NCBI GenBank assembly: GCA_009702305.1
Contig: WLIH01000010.1
Span: 1 to 14,729 of the forward strand
DNA length: 14,729 nt
Source: Actinomycetota bacterium
Lineage (GTDB): Bacteria; Actinomycetota; Actinomycetes; Propionibacteriales; Nocardioidaceae
Reading direction: 5' to 3'
Shown here: in pieces, positions 1 through 7,423 of the stretch
Layout: every line of letters starts with the position of its first letter
Position numbering within the stretch: position 1 is the stretch's first letter
Made by a program: the position numbers and the translations under genes
The notes under the pieces: model-generated
The model's database searches: none
Told to the model about the DNA's origin: nothing
The model's input: only the letters and a program-made list of their open reading frames with translations

Positions 1-2
1 CG

Positions 3-3000
3 CCAGCCCTGACCGGCGTCACCACCTCCTCCGGGACCACCACGGGCAACGGCTCGATCGTCCTGCGCTACAGCCCGGTCATCGTGACGGTGCCGAGCGA
101 CCCGGCGCCGGTGCTGGTCTCCGACGTGAGCGGCCTCTTCGCTGCCTTCAACGCGACGAGCCCGGCCGACAAGAGCGCCTGCGGTCGGACGGTCCAGCTC
201 ACGCAGTCGATCACGACTGCCGGCGGCCTCACCGCCTCGTGCGGAGCGCAGCCGGTCACGCTGGATCTCAACGGACACGATCTGACGACCCTCATCCTGT
301 CCACCTCCCCCGCCTCGGCCGACGGTCACGTGATCCTGACCAACTCCTCCACCGCGGAGGCGACCGTCAGGTCGCTGGTGAGCCTGCAGTCCAGCGACCT
401 GCGGGTGGGTCCTCGTGTCGCGGTGGTCGCTGACAGCCTGGCCGTGGACGGCGGGACGAGGAACTCCGCCATCATCATGTCCGGGTCCGGCAGCCTGGTC
501 GTGGACGGCGGGACGGTCACGGCGACGTCGACCGATCCGCTCGTCCCCGCGATCGGCGGACGGCTCGACGGGCAGGGCAACTCGTCCCAGGGCACCGGCT
601 CCGTGGTCGTCAAGGCCGGCGTGCTCACCGCGTCCGGCACCGGGCAGGGCCGGACCGCGCCCGTGATCGGCGGCGCGAGCGTCTCGCCGTCGAACTCGAC
701 CCGCTTCACCAACGGACCCGTCCCGGTCACCGTGCTGGGCGGGACACTCACCCTCGACGCAGGCTCGGCCGGTGCTCCGGCGTACGGCGCCGGGGGTGGC
801 TACGGCGGCCTCCTGTCGTCCGTGACTGCCCGGCTCGTCCTCGGTGGGACCTCGGGATCGCCTGCGAGGGTGGTCGTGTCGCAGGGCACGATCCCGTCGG
901 TCCTCCTCGACGGCGCCGACCTGGCCCTCCCGACCTCCAACGAGCTCGCCAACGGCGGCGCGCTGCTGCCGAACCCGAGCGGCCAGGTGCTCATCCCCGA
1001 GGCGATCAAGGTCACGGGACACCACTACCGGCTGGCGTTCCCCGGTGATACATCGCGCCTGGTGGCGGCGAAGACCTTCTCTGCTGGTGGAGTGACGCTG
1101 CCGCAAGGTGCCTACGCCATCGACGGGATCGACCTGACCTCGACCACGGACCTGTCGACGTTGGGCGGCACGCCCGATGCCGAGACCGGGCAGGTGCGAC
1201 TGACCGCATCGGCCGCGCCGCGCACGGTGTCCACGATCTCCGACCTCCGCGCCGCCCTCGATCCGACCGAAAAGGGCTCAGCCTGTGCGACCGGCGTGCG
1301 GCTCGGGGCCGACTTCCTGCAAGGGATGGCGACCCTGACCAACAGATGCACGGGTTCGTTCGTGCTGGACCTCAACGGCAAGAACCTGACCCTGCAGGAG
1401 CTCAAGTCGGTCTCGGGCAGCCAGGTGACCGTGCGGTCGTCAGCCGCCGGCGGCTCGATGACGGTGGGATCGGTGGACCTCAGCGCCGGCGGCACCTTCG
1501 TCCTGGGCCGGGGCGCCAGCCTGACGGCGAACGGCCGACAGTCGTTCGCGTTCAACGACAACGGCCCCACGATCACCTATCTGTACCCCGGGGTGCAGTT
1601 CGGGGCCACCCCCGCGACGTTCCGAGTCGACGGCGGCAGCGCCACGGTGCGATCCTCCAGCGATGCGGGCCCGGCGGTCGGCCCGTTCACCTTCGACGGA
1701 TTCGCCAACGACGCCCGGGGGTCGGTCCAGGTGCAGTCGGGCTCGTTGTCGGTGAGCAAGGCGCGAGGAGTGGCGCCGCTCGTCGGCGGCGATGGGTACA
1801 GCCAGGCCACGATCGACCTGCAGGTGAGCGGTGGCACCGCGACCCTGGACGCGGGTGGGGCGAGCGGCACGGTGCTGGACGTCTCGCAGGGCTCGACGTA
1901 CTTCGCCGCCCCACTGCAGGTCAGCGGCTCCGCCGACGTCCCGGGTCACATCGAGGTGGTGCGCGGACGGATCGTCCTCGCGAGCAAGACCACCACCGGC
2001 GACATCATGCAGGTCCGGGCGCACGGGACTCTCGAGCTCGGCGCTAGCGCGACGCTGATCGATAGCTCGGGCGTGCTCGGCTACCTCGTGAGTGGAGGCG
2101 TGATCGCGAACGCCGGCACCATCACGATGAATCCGTCCAAGTTGGCCACGACGAAGGTCACCGGCAACAACTACCTGCTGACGTTCCCGGCCCCGCAGGG
2201 ACAGGACCCGGCGACGCGGCGGGTGCTGGCGCCGACCCTGGCAGCCGCAGGCGCGACGCTGCCGGACGGGCGGTGGAAGATCGGCTCGACCAAGCTGACG
2301 ACGACTACGGACCTGTCCGCGCTCACGGCGGCCGGCACGACGGACGACGCGACAGGCCTGACGTCGTACGCGGTGGTGCTCGGGTCGACCGAGGTCGGCT
2401 CTCTGGCGGCGCTCGAGGCTGCGCTCGCCGGCTGCACCGAGCCGAGCACGCTCACGCTGAGCGCGTCGATCAGCGCGCCGACGACGTCGTTGCCGGTGGG
2501 TTGCGAGGTGACCCTGGATCTGGGTGGCTACGACCTGACCCTGGCGCAGCTCGCCGTGCCCGACGGCACGTCGGTGACGGTCGTCGACTCCGGTCGTGAG
2601 ACCCCCGGCGGTCCGGTGAAGGGGCTGCTGACCCTGGACGGGGCGAAGGCCACGCCGGCCGGTGCGCCGTTCGCCATCGCACCTGACGGCGACGACGTCG
2701 GCCGTGTCGCCGGCTCCGTGACGATCCAGGCGGCGACGGCGATCGGAGGCGCCCAGGTGGTGCCGGCAGGCTCGACGTTCGAGGTCGGCTCTGCGGGCGT
2801 GCTGTCGAAGGTCGACGGCGTGGCTGCGTCGATCAGCGGGGGCGGTCTCCTGGCCAACAGCGGTCGGATCGGGTCGCAGATCGAGATCGGCGACATCGGG
2901 ATCGAGGGCACCTTCACGCGGGTCGTGTTCACCCTGCCGAGCGGCCTGCAGGTCAGCCAGTTGGTGCTCGGCACCAGCCTGGCCTCGGTGGGCCTGGAGT

Positions 3001-6000
3001 TCCCGGTCATCGTGGGTCTGGCCGAGGACGAGTACGTCCGTTGGGGCACCGCCCCCGGCGGTGGCGCCCGCGTGCTGGGCAGCACGGTCCTGGGTGGACT
3101 CGAGGACGACGAGGACGCGGTCTCGCTGTACCCGACGATCGTCAGGAAGGGCACCGAGCTGGTGTCCTCGCTCGCCGAGCTGACGGCCGCGTTGGCGGCC
3201 GCCGGTGGGCCGGGCGGGTCGACGACCATCAAGCTCGCGGGCAGCCTCTCGGCGCCGAACGCCGAGCTGGTCGTCCCGGTCTCGTCGGCGCCGGCGGGTG
3301 TGCCGGTGCGCCTGGACCTGAACGGGTTCGACCTGTCGGTCGACTCGATCCGGGTCGCGCCGGGAGCGCTGGTCGTCTCCGACTCCAGCGCGGTGGAGCC
3401 GGGCGATCGCCCGGGCGTGCTGTCGGTGACGCCCGGCGGCGCCCGTCCGGGTGTCGCGCTGTCGGCCGGCGGCTCGTTCTCGGTGGCCTCGGGTGTGGTG
3501 AAGGTCAGGGCTGCAGCCGGCCAGCCGGGCATCGGTGCGACCGGTCTGGCCTCGGCCGGGTCCGTGAGCGTCACCGGTGGCGTGCTGGAGGTCGTGGCCA
3601 ACCTGGCCGAGGCGGGCGAGACCGCGATCGGCTCGAGCCGCGGCGGCTCCCAGGCCGGGTCGGTGTCGGTGACCGGCGGCGAGCTGCGCGTGCGCGGCTT
3701 CTCGACCGACCACGCCTCGCTGTCGATCGGAGCGTCGGGTCGGGTGGTCGCGCTGAGCGCCGCCGAGGCCGGACAGGCCGGCGACGTGGGCGCGGCGATC
3801 GACGGTGACGACAAGGTCGTCAACAACGGCGCGATCCGCGGCGACCTCGCCGGGGTGACGGCGCCGGTGGCTCCGCACAACACGGTCGTCACCTTCGCCA
3901 CCGCCGGTGGGGAGCTGCCCGCGGGCGCGACCGCCACCGTCCGTGCGTACGCCGGGTCACTCGGTGCTGCCGGCCTGGCGACGTTGCCGACCCCGACTCG
4001 TGGCCTGCCCGGTCAGTGGGTGTTCGGGGGCTGGAAGGTCGTCGGCGATGGGCCGGCGACCGACGTCGCGACCACCAGCACGCTGCCGGGTGCGAACGAC
4101 GCTGGCACGGTGCCGGGTGCGCTGACGATCACCGCGCAGTGGACGCCCCAGTCCACGCAGGTGACCACGCTGGACGCTCTGCGGACGGCGCTGGCCGGCG
4201 GATGGCCGATCGTGACGGTGCCGGCCGGCACGTCGTTGGACCTCGGGTCCACGACGCTGGACCTGGGCTCGGCGCGCTTCGTGGTGTCCTCGGGTGCTGC
4301 GATCAGCGGCGGGGTTGGCGCGACCATCATCGGGGCCGCCGGCGCGGTGATCGAGAACGCCGGCGCGATCAAGGTCGCGGTGCCCGTGGGCACCGGTGCG
4401 ACGGCGTACGCCGGAGCCTTCCGCGGCGACGCCTTCACGGTGATCTACTCCGGCCTGACCGGTGCCGCCGGGACGGCGCAGGTGCTGGGCGCCTCGGTGT
4501 CGGCGGTCGGCGCGAGCCTGCCCCCGGCACCCGTGGTGCCCGGGAAGCGGTTCGTGGGCTGGTCTCCGGTCGAGCAGACCGCGACCACCACGCCGGAGGT
4601 CATCGGTGGGTCGACGCGGCTGGCGGCGGCCACCACCGTCGACGGCGCGCTGTCGGGGATCACGCTGTACCCCGTCTACGCGGATCGTCCGGAGATCACC
4701 TCGGTGGCCTCGCAGGCGGCGCTGATCGAGGCGCTCACCTGCGCCAACGGGATCACGGCGCCGGTCAAGGTGCGGATCACGGGCGCGCTGTCGCTGACCG
4801 AGCCGGTCACGACCGCCTGCACGGTCGAGCTGGACCTCTCAGGCGGCTCGCTGCAGGTCGCGGACGACCTGAGCCTCGGTGCCGACCTGTCGGTCGTGGG
4901 CGGGACGCTGCAGCTGTTCGGCGACCTGGCGCTGGGTGCGCACACCCTGACCATCGGCGCCACCGGTGCGGTGAGCGGGGCTGTGCTGACCTCGCACCTG
5001 ACCCGCGCCGAGGGCGGCGGCATCGTCAACAACGGCGTGCTGACCTGGCCGATGGGGCTGGTCTCGGGCACCGACACGGTGCCGGTGCGAGGCCTGCACT
5101 TCTCCGTGTCGTTCACCGTCCCGGACGGTGTCCAGGCCCCGACGGATCGCACCGTCTACGCACCGACGACCGGGGAGCTGCCCGTGCCGTCGCGACCGGG
5201 ATTCTCCTTCGTGGGGTGGAGCACCCGCTCCGACGGCGCCGGGACGCTGGTGACCTCGACCACGGCTCTGGCCGAGCTGGTCGGCCTCTCGGCCGACGGT
5301 GCTCCGGTCGCGGTGGCGCTCTTCCCGGTCTGGCAGGTCCTGCCGACCGGCGGCGCCGGCCCGTCGTCACCGCCGACGAGCACACCCACGGCGGACCCGA
5401 CCGGCACCCCGACGGCCGAGCCGACCCTGCCCGCGGGCGACTCCACGCTGGTGGTCGGTCCGGTCGGCACGGGCGGCTCGACCGGGGCGCCGCCTCAGGT
5501 CGGCGTGCCGGTCAGCGTCGACGTGACGCTGCCGGACGTGCCCGGTGCCGCGGTCGGCTATCAGTGGCAGGTCGTGCTCGAGGACGGGACGGTCGTGGAC
5601 ATCGAGGGCGCCACCGGCAGCTCCTTCGTCCCGACCGGTGCCTACGCCGGCGCGCTGCTGCAGGTGGTGATCACGATCAGCGCGCCGGGCTACGCGCCGA
5701 ACGTCCAGGTCGTGGCCTTCCCGCGCAGCGCCGTCGTGCTCCCGGGTGTCATCGAGGCCTTCACGGTCGATCGCCGGGTGCGCGGCGCCGTGCGCGGGCA
5801 CCCCGTGGTGGGGCGCAGCGTCCGGGCGGTCCTGCCACGCGGCATCCGGCGCACGCTGCCCGAGGGCGCGACGGTGGCCTACCGCTGGAGCAGCGGACGC
5901 AAGCCGCTGGTCCGCGGCGGCAGCGAGCGGCACCTCACGGTCCGGCGCTCGATGCTGGCCCGCAAGCTGCGGCTCACGGTCACCGTCACGGCGCCGGGCT

Positions 6001-6077
6001 ACGAGACCCTCACCGTGAAGGCACCCGCGACCCGGGTCGTCAAGGCCCGGGGCTACACCGGCCGTCGGCACCGATAG
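3..6077 (+). CDS. Giant secreted/surface repeat protein, 5'-truncated by window edge
   Basis: The frame is open to the left edge with no stop, so the true start lies upstream and the in-frame GTG at 84 is internal; 2,024 residues are visible and the stop is TAG at 6075-6077. Residues before 117 look like the end of a preceding unit. Six diverged units follow. Each begins with an S-x-x-x-L-x-x-AL-like helix and then an LDLNG-type strand, continues with Gly/Val/Ser-rich beta-solenoid-like sequence, and shows an N-x-G-x-I motif before an F-x-V-x-F block. In later units that block matches the InlB B-repeat/Flg_new family (GW in the middle, LYP or AQW at the end). A Pro/Thr linker (5343-5441) leads to an Ig-like domain (about 5442-5740) and a second, very Arg-rich Ig-like domain (5760-6074). 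The visible part has only eight cysteines, in four pairs. No LPXTG, transmembrane anchor or catalytic motif is seen. Extracellular adhesion or a structural cell-surface role is inferred from family resemblance; the ligand is unknown. Confidence 0.85.
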   Translation, partial: PALTGVTTSSGTTTGNGSIVLRYSPVIVTVPSDPAPVLVSDVSGLFAAFNATSPADKSACGRTVQLTQSITTAGGLTASCGAQPVTLDLNGHDLTTLILSTSPASADGHVILTNSSTAEATVRSLVSLQSSDLRVGPRVAVVADSLAVDGGTRNSAIIMSGSGSLVVDGGTVTATSTDPLVPAIGGRLDGQGNSSQGTGSVVVKAGVLTASGTGQGRTAPVIGGASVSPSNSTRFTNGPVPVTVLGGTLTLDAGSAGAPAYGAGGGYGGLLSSVTARLVLGGTSGSPARVVVSQGTIPSVLLDGADLALPTSNELANGGALLPNPSGQVLIPEAIKVTGHHYRLAFPGDTSRLVAAKTFSAGGVTLPQGAYAIDGIDLTSTTDLSTLGGTPDAETGQVRLTASAAPRTVSTISDLRAALDPTEKGSACATGVRLGADFLQGMATLTNRCTGSFVLDLNGKNLTLQELKSVSGSQVTVRSSAAGGSMTVGSVDLSAGGTFVLGRGASLTANGRQSFAFNDNGPTITYLYPGVQFGATPATFRVDGGSATVRSSSDAGPAVGPFTFDGFANDARGSVQVQSGSLSVSKARGVAPLVGGDGYSQATIDLQVSGGTATLDAGGASGTVLDVSQGSTYFAAPLQVSGSADVPGHIEVVRGRIVLASKTTTGDIMQVRAHGTLELGASATLIDSSGVLGYLVSGGVIANAGTITMNPSKLATTKVTGNNYLLTFPAPQGQDPATRRVLAPTLAAAGATLPDGRWKIGSTKLTTTTDLSALTAAGTTDDATGLTSYAVVLGSTEVGSLAALEAALAGCTEPSTLTLSASISAPTTSLPVGCEVTLDLGGYDLTLAQLAVPDGTSVTVVDSGRETPGGPVKGLLTLDGAKATPAGAPFAIAPDGDDVGRVAGSVTIQAATAIGGAQVVPAGSTFEVGSAGVLSKVDGVAASISGGGLLANSGRIGSQIEIGDIGIEGTFTRVVFTLPSGLQVSQLVLGTSLASVGLEFPVIVGLAEDEYVRWGTAPGGGARVLGSTVLGGLEDDEDAVSLYPTIVRKGTELVSSLAELTAALAAAGGPGGSTTIKLAGSLSAPNAELVVPVSSAPAGVPVRLDLNGFDLSVDSIRVAPGALVVSDSSAVEPGDRPGVLSVTPGGARPGVALSAGGSFSVASGVVKVRAAAGQPGIGATGLASAGSVSVTGGVLEVVANLAEAGETAIGSSRGGSQAGSVSVTGGELRVRGFSTDHASLSIGASGRVVALSAAEAGQAGDVGAAIDGDDKVVNNGAIRGDLAGVTAPVAPHNTVVTFATAGGELPAGATATVRAYAGSLGAAGLATLPTPTRGLPGQWVFGGWKVVGDGPATDVATTSTLPGANDAGTVPGALTITAQWTPQSTQVTTLDALRTALAGGWPIVTVPAGTSLDLGSTTLDLGSARFVVSSGAAISGGVGATIIGAAGAVIENAGAIKVAVPVGTGATAYAGAFRGDAFTVIYSGLTGAAGTAQVLGASVSAVGASLPPAPVVPGKRFVGWSPVEQTATTTPEVIGGSTRLAAATTVDGALSGITLYPVYADRPEITSVASQAALIEALTCANGITAPVKVRITGALSLTEPVTTACTVELDLSGGSLQVADDLSLGADLSVVGGTLQLFGDLALGAHTLTIGATGAVSGAVLTSHLTRAEGGGIVNNGVLTWPMGLVSGTDTVPVRGLHFSVSFTVPDGVQAPTDRTVYAPTTGELPVPSRPGFSFVGWSTRSDGAGTLVTSTTALAELVGLSADGAPVAVALFPVWQVLPTGGAGPSSPPTSTPTADPTGTPTAEPTLPAGDSTLVVGPVGTGGSTGAPPQVGVPVSVDVTLPDVPGAAVGYQWQVVLEDGTVVDIEGATGSSFVPTGAYAGALLQVVITISAPGYAPNVQVVAFPRSAVVLPGVIEAFTVDRRVRGAVRGHPVVGRSVRAVLPRGIRRTLPEGATVAYRWSSGRKPLVRGGSERHLTVRRSMLARKLRLTVTVTAPGYETLTVKAPATRVVKARGYTGRRHR
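117..5342 (+). repeat. Six diverged protein repeat units within the giant surface protein
   Basis: Units by nucleotide: A 117-1226, B 1227-2390, C 2391-3155, D 3156-4157, E 4158-4697, F 4698-5342 (about 370, 388, 255, 334, 180 and 215 residues). The LDLNG-type anchor codons start at 261, 1365, 2514, 3312, 4236 and 4830, all in the same frame. The anchors read LDLNG, LDLNG, LDLGG, LDLNG, LDLGS and LDLSG. An N-x-G motif near the end of each unit reads NGGAL, NAGTI, NSGRI, NNGAI, NAGAI and NNGVL. The InlB-like closing block is clearest in D, E and F (about 3876-4142, 4428-4682, 5094-5339) and degenerate in A to C. The repeats are at protein level only; I see no long identical DNA, so the duplications are old. 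Confidence 0.7.
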
Positions 6078-6103
6078 GGGCCGCAGGGTCTCACCCTGGC
6101 CCC
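6077..6103 (+). terminator. Hairpin at the stop codon of the surface-protein gene
   Basis: GGGGCC at 6077-6082 pairs with GGCCCC at 6098-6103, and AGGGT (6085-6089) pairs with ACCCT (6093-6097). This leaves a two-base bulge on the left arm and a three-base loop. The 11-bp GC-rich stem begins on the last base of the TAG stop. There is no T-tract, which is common for actinobacterial terminators. A terminator or 3'-end stabiliser role is inferred. Confidence 0.6.
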
Positions 6104-6107
6104 GCCA

Positions 6108-6151
6108 ACGTCATACGGAGCGGACGTCCGCTTGTCCGCTCCGTATGACGT
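6108..6151. terminator. Perfect 18-bp inverted repeat between convergent genes, likely bidirectional terminator
   Basis: The arms at 6108-6125 and 6134-6151 are perfectly complementary, with an 8-base spacer (GTCCGCTT). The element sits 30 bases after the surface-protein stop and 9 bases beyond the ROK regulator stop, so it could end transcription from both sides. A second perfect palindrome, AGCGGACGTCCGCT at 6119-6132, lies inside it and competes for the same bases. No T-tract follows. I saw no second copy in the window. Confidence 0.6.
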
Positions 6152-6160
6152 CCGGGGGGT

Positions 6161-7339
6161 TCAGCCGAGGCGGACGTCGACGGCCGCGGGGTGCAGGACG
6201 CCGTCGAGGGCCAGCGCTGCGCAGCCGACGAGGCCGGAGCGCTCGCCGTACGCCGTCGGCAGGAAGCGCAGGTCGCGGGTCGCGAGGGCGGCGGCGTGGG
6301 CGTAGACGCTCTCGCGGATGCCGGCGGCGACCAGGTCGTGGGCGAGCGCCATGTCGCCGCCGATGACGACCGCCTCGGGGTTGAGCAGGTTGATCGCCAT
6401 CGCAAGCACCTCGCCGATCTCGCGGCCGCTGCGGCGCAGCAGCGAGCGGGCGTCGGCGTTGCCGCGGCCGGCCTGCGCGACCAGGTCGCGCACGTGGGCG
6501 ACCTCGGTGCCCGAGGAGGCCAGCTCGGCGACCAGTGCCCACCCACCGGCGATCGTCTCCAGGCAGCCGGTGGCACCGCAGCGGCACGGGAGTCCGGCCG
6601 CGCGGGCGACCCGGGTGTGGCCGATCTCGCCGGCCGCGCCGAGGTGCCCCTTGAGCACCTGGCCGTCGGCGACGATGCCGAGCCCGAGACCGGTCGAGGC
6701 CTTGAGGACCAGCGCGTCGCGCAGCGAGCGCCCACGGCCGAGCAGCTCGGAGTAGGCGAGGACGTCGGCGTCGTTGCCGATCACGACGGGTGCATCGCCC
6801 AGACGGGCGAGATAGGGCGCCAGCTCGACACCGTCCCAGCCCGGGATGACGGGGGAGTCGATGCTCATCACCCGCACCTCGTCGACGGCGCCGGGCAGCG
6901 AGAGACCGGTGGCGACGAGCTCGCCGGCGCTCGGTGCCGAGGCCATCAGCGCCCGGGCCCGCGCGACGACCTGGGGCATCAAGGTGGCGGCGTCGGCGCC
7001 CGCCTCGTGCTCGACGGCGTCGCTGGCGAGCTCGGCGCCGGTCAGGTCGTAGACGCCGAGCTGCACCCGGGAGCGGCCGATCGCCAGCGCGAGCACCGAC
7101 CCCGCGGCGGGATTGACCTCCAGCGAGCCCGGCGGGCGGCCCCCGGTGGAGGCCATCTCCTCACCCGGCAGCAGCAGCCCGGCCGACACCAGGGCCCCGA
7201 CGCGGGCGGTCACCGCCGTGCGGGAGAGCCCGGTCAGCTCGCCGAGCTGGGTGCGGGTCGTGGCGCGGCCGCCGCGCACGAGGTCGAAGAGCATCCCCGC
7301 GGTCGGACCGACCGCGCTCCGCTCCACGAGTGCACGCAT
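6161..7339 (-). CDS. ROK-family transcriptional repressor, probable regulator of the zwf-edd-eda operon
   Basis: A 392-residue protein with the usual ROK-regulator order. An N-terminal winged helix-turn-helix (residues about 20-60, with TQLGELTGLSRTAV as the core and a TGGRPP wing near 65-70) is followed by an ASKHA-fold sugar-binding domain. The zinc-site motif C-R-C-G-A-T-G-C gives Cys252, Cys254 and Cys259, with a preceding GEIGH motif (His241). GND near the middle corresponds to the ROK kinase aspartate region. The DNA-binding domain argues for a regulator rather than a sugar kinase. It starts divergently from zwf, with 84 bases between the two start codons, so repression of zwf-edd-eda and of itself, relieved or modulated by a sugar or sugar phosphate, is a strong inference. 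ATG at 7337-7339 is chosen because the fold begins there; the frame stays open upstream opposite zwf, but that part is a shadow. No Shine-Dalgarno is present; see the promoter entry. Confidence 0.9.
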   Translation of the reverse strand: MRALVERSAVGPTAGMLFDLVRGGRATTRTQLGELTGLSRTAVTARVGALVSAGLLLPGEEMASTGGRPPGSLEVNPAAGSVLALAIGRSRVQLGVYDLTGAELASDAVEHEAGADAATLMPQVVARARALMASAPSAGELVATGLSLPGAVDEVRVMSIDSPVIPGWDGVELAPYLARLGDAPVVIGNDADVLAYSELLGRGRSLRDALVLKASTGLGLGIVADGQVLKGHLGAAGEIGHTRVARAAGLPCRCGATGCLETIAGGWALVAELASSGTEVAHVRDLVAQAGRGNADARSLLRRSGREIGEVLAMAINLLNPEAVVIGGDMALAHDLVAAGIRESVYAHAAALATRDLRFLPTAYGERSGLVGCAALALDGVLHPAAVDVRLG

Positions 7340-7345
7340 GGGCGG

Positions 7346-7351
7346 AGGATA
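7346..7351 (-). promoter_or_regulatory. -10 element of a probable leaderless promoter for the ROK regulator
   Basis: On the minus strand TATCCT lies exactly 6 bases before the ATG at 7339. This matches the actinobacterial TANNNT -10 box and would place the transcript start at or next to the start codon. The upstream sequence has no Shine-Dalgarno, which agrees with leaderless translation. The -35 region (about 7369-7375, T-rich on the minus strand) is weak. Confidence 0.45.
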
Positions 7352-7359
7352 GACCGACC

Positions 7360-7406
7360 ACTTTGAACTAGAAAAGTCCGAAGTCTGCTTGTATCGATCC
7401 AAAGTC
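7360..7406. promoter_or_regulatory. Candidate operator region between the ROK regulator and zwf
   Basis: ACTTTG at 7360-7365 and its reverse complement CAAAGT at 7400-7405 face each other across 34 bases. They lie 20 and 18 bases from the ROK and zwf start codons. Between them is TTGTATCGATCCAA (7389-7402), a 14-base palindrome with six of seven pairs matching. AAGTC also recurs at 7374-7378, 7381-7385 and 7402-7406. Such symmetry in a divergent regulator/operon spacer is what a dimeric repressor site looks like. Binding by the ROK protein is inferred; no known motif is matched. Confidence 0.4.
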
Positions 7407-7423
7407 GGTGAGACCGTGGAGGC

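Noticed and set aside
84..86. GTG as start codon of the giant surface protein
   Set aside because: The frame is open to the left edge, the preceding residues resemble the end of a repeat unit, and there is no signal peptide after this codon. The gene starts upstream.
1440..3878. 812-codon open frame on the minus strand
   Set aside because: It lies opposite the surface-protein gene and gives Arg/Gly/Ala-rich low-complexity protein without recognisable domains, as expected of a GC-rich shadow frame. The same holds for the minus frame 2528-3937.
5340..5354. LPTGG as a sortase signal in the surface protein
   Set aside because: Not LPXTG, about 240 residues from the C-terminus, and not followed by a hydrophobic segment and positive tail.
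4016..6148. 710-codon open frame on the plus strand
   Set aside because: Overlaps the surface-protein gene in another frame; Arg/Gly/Asp-rich composition with no family features.
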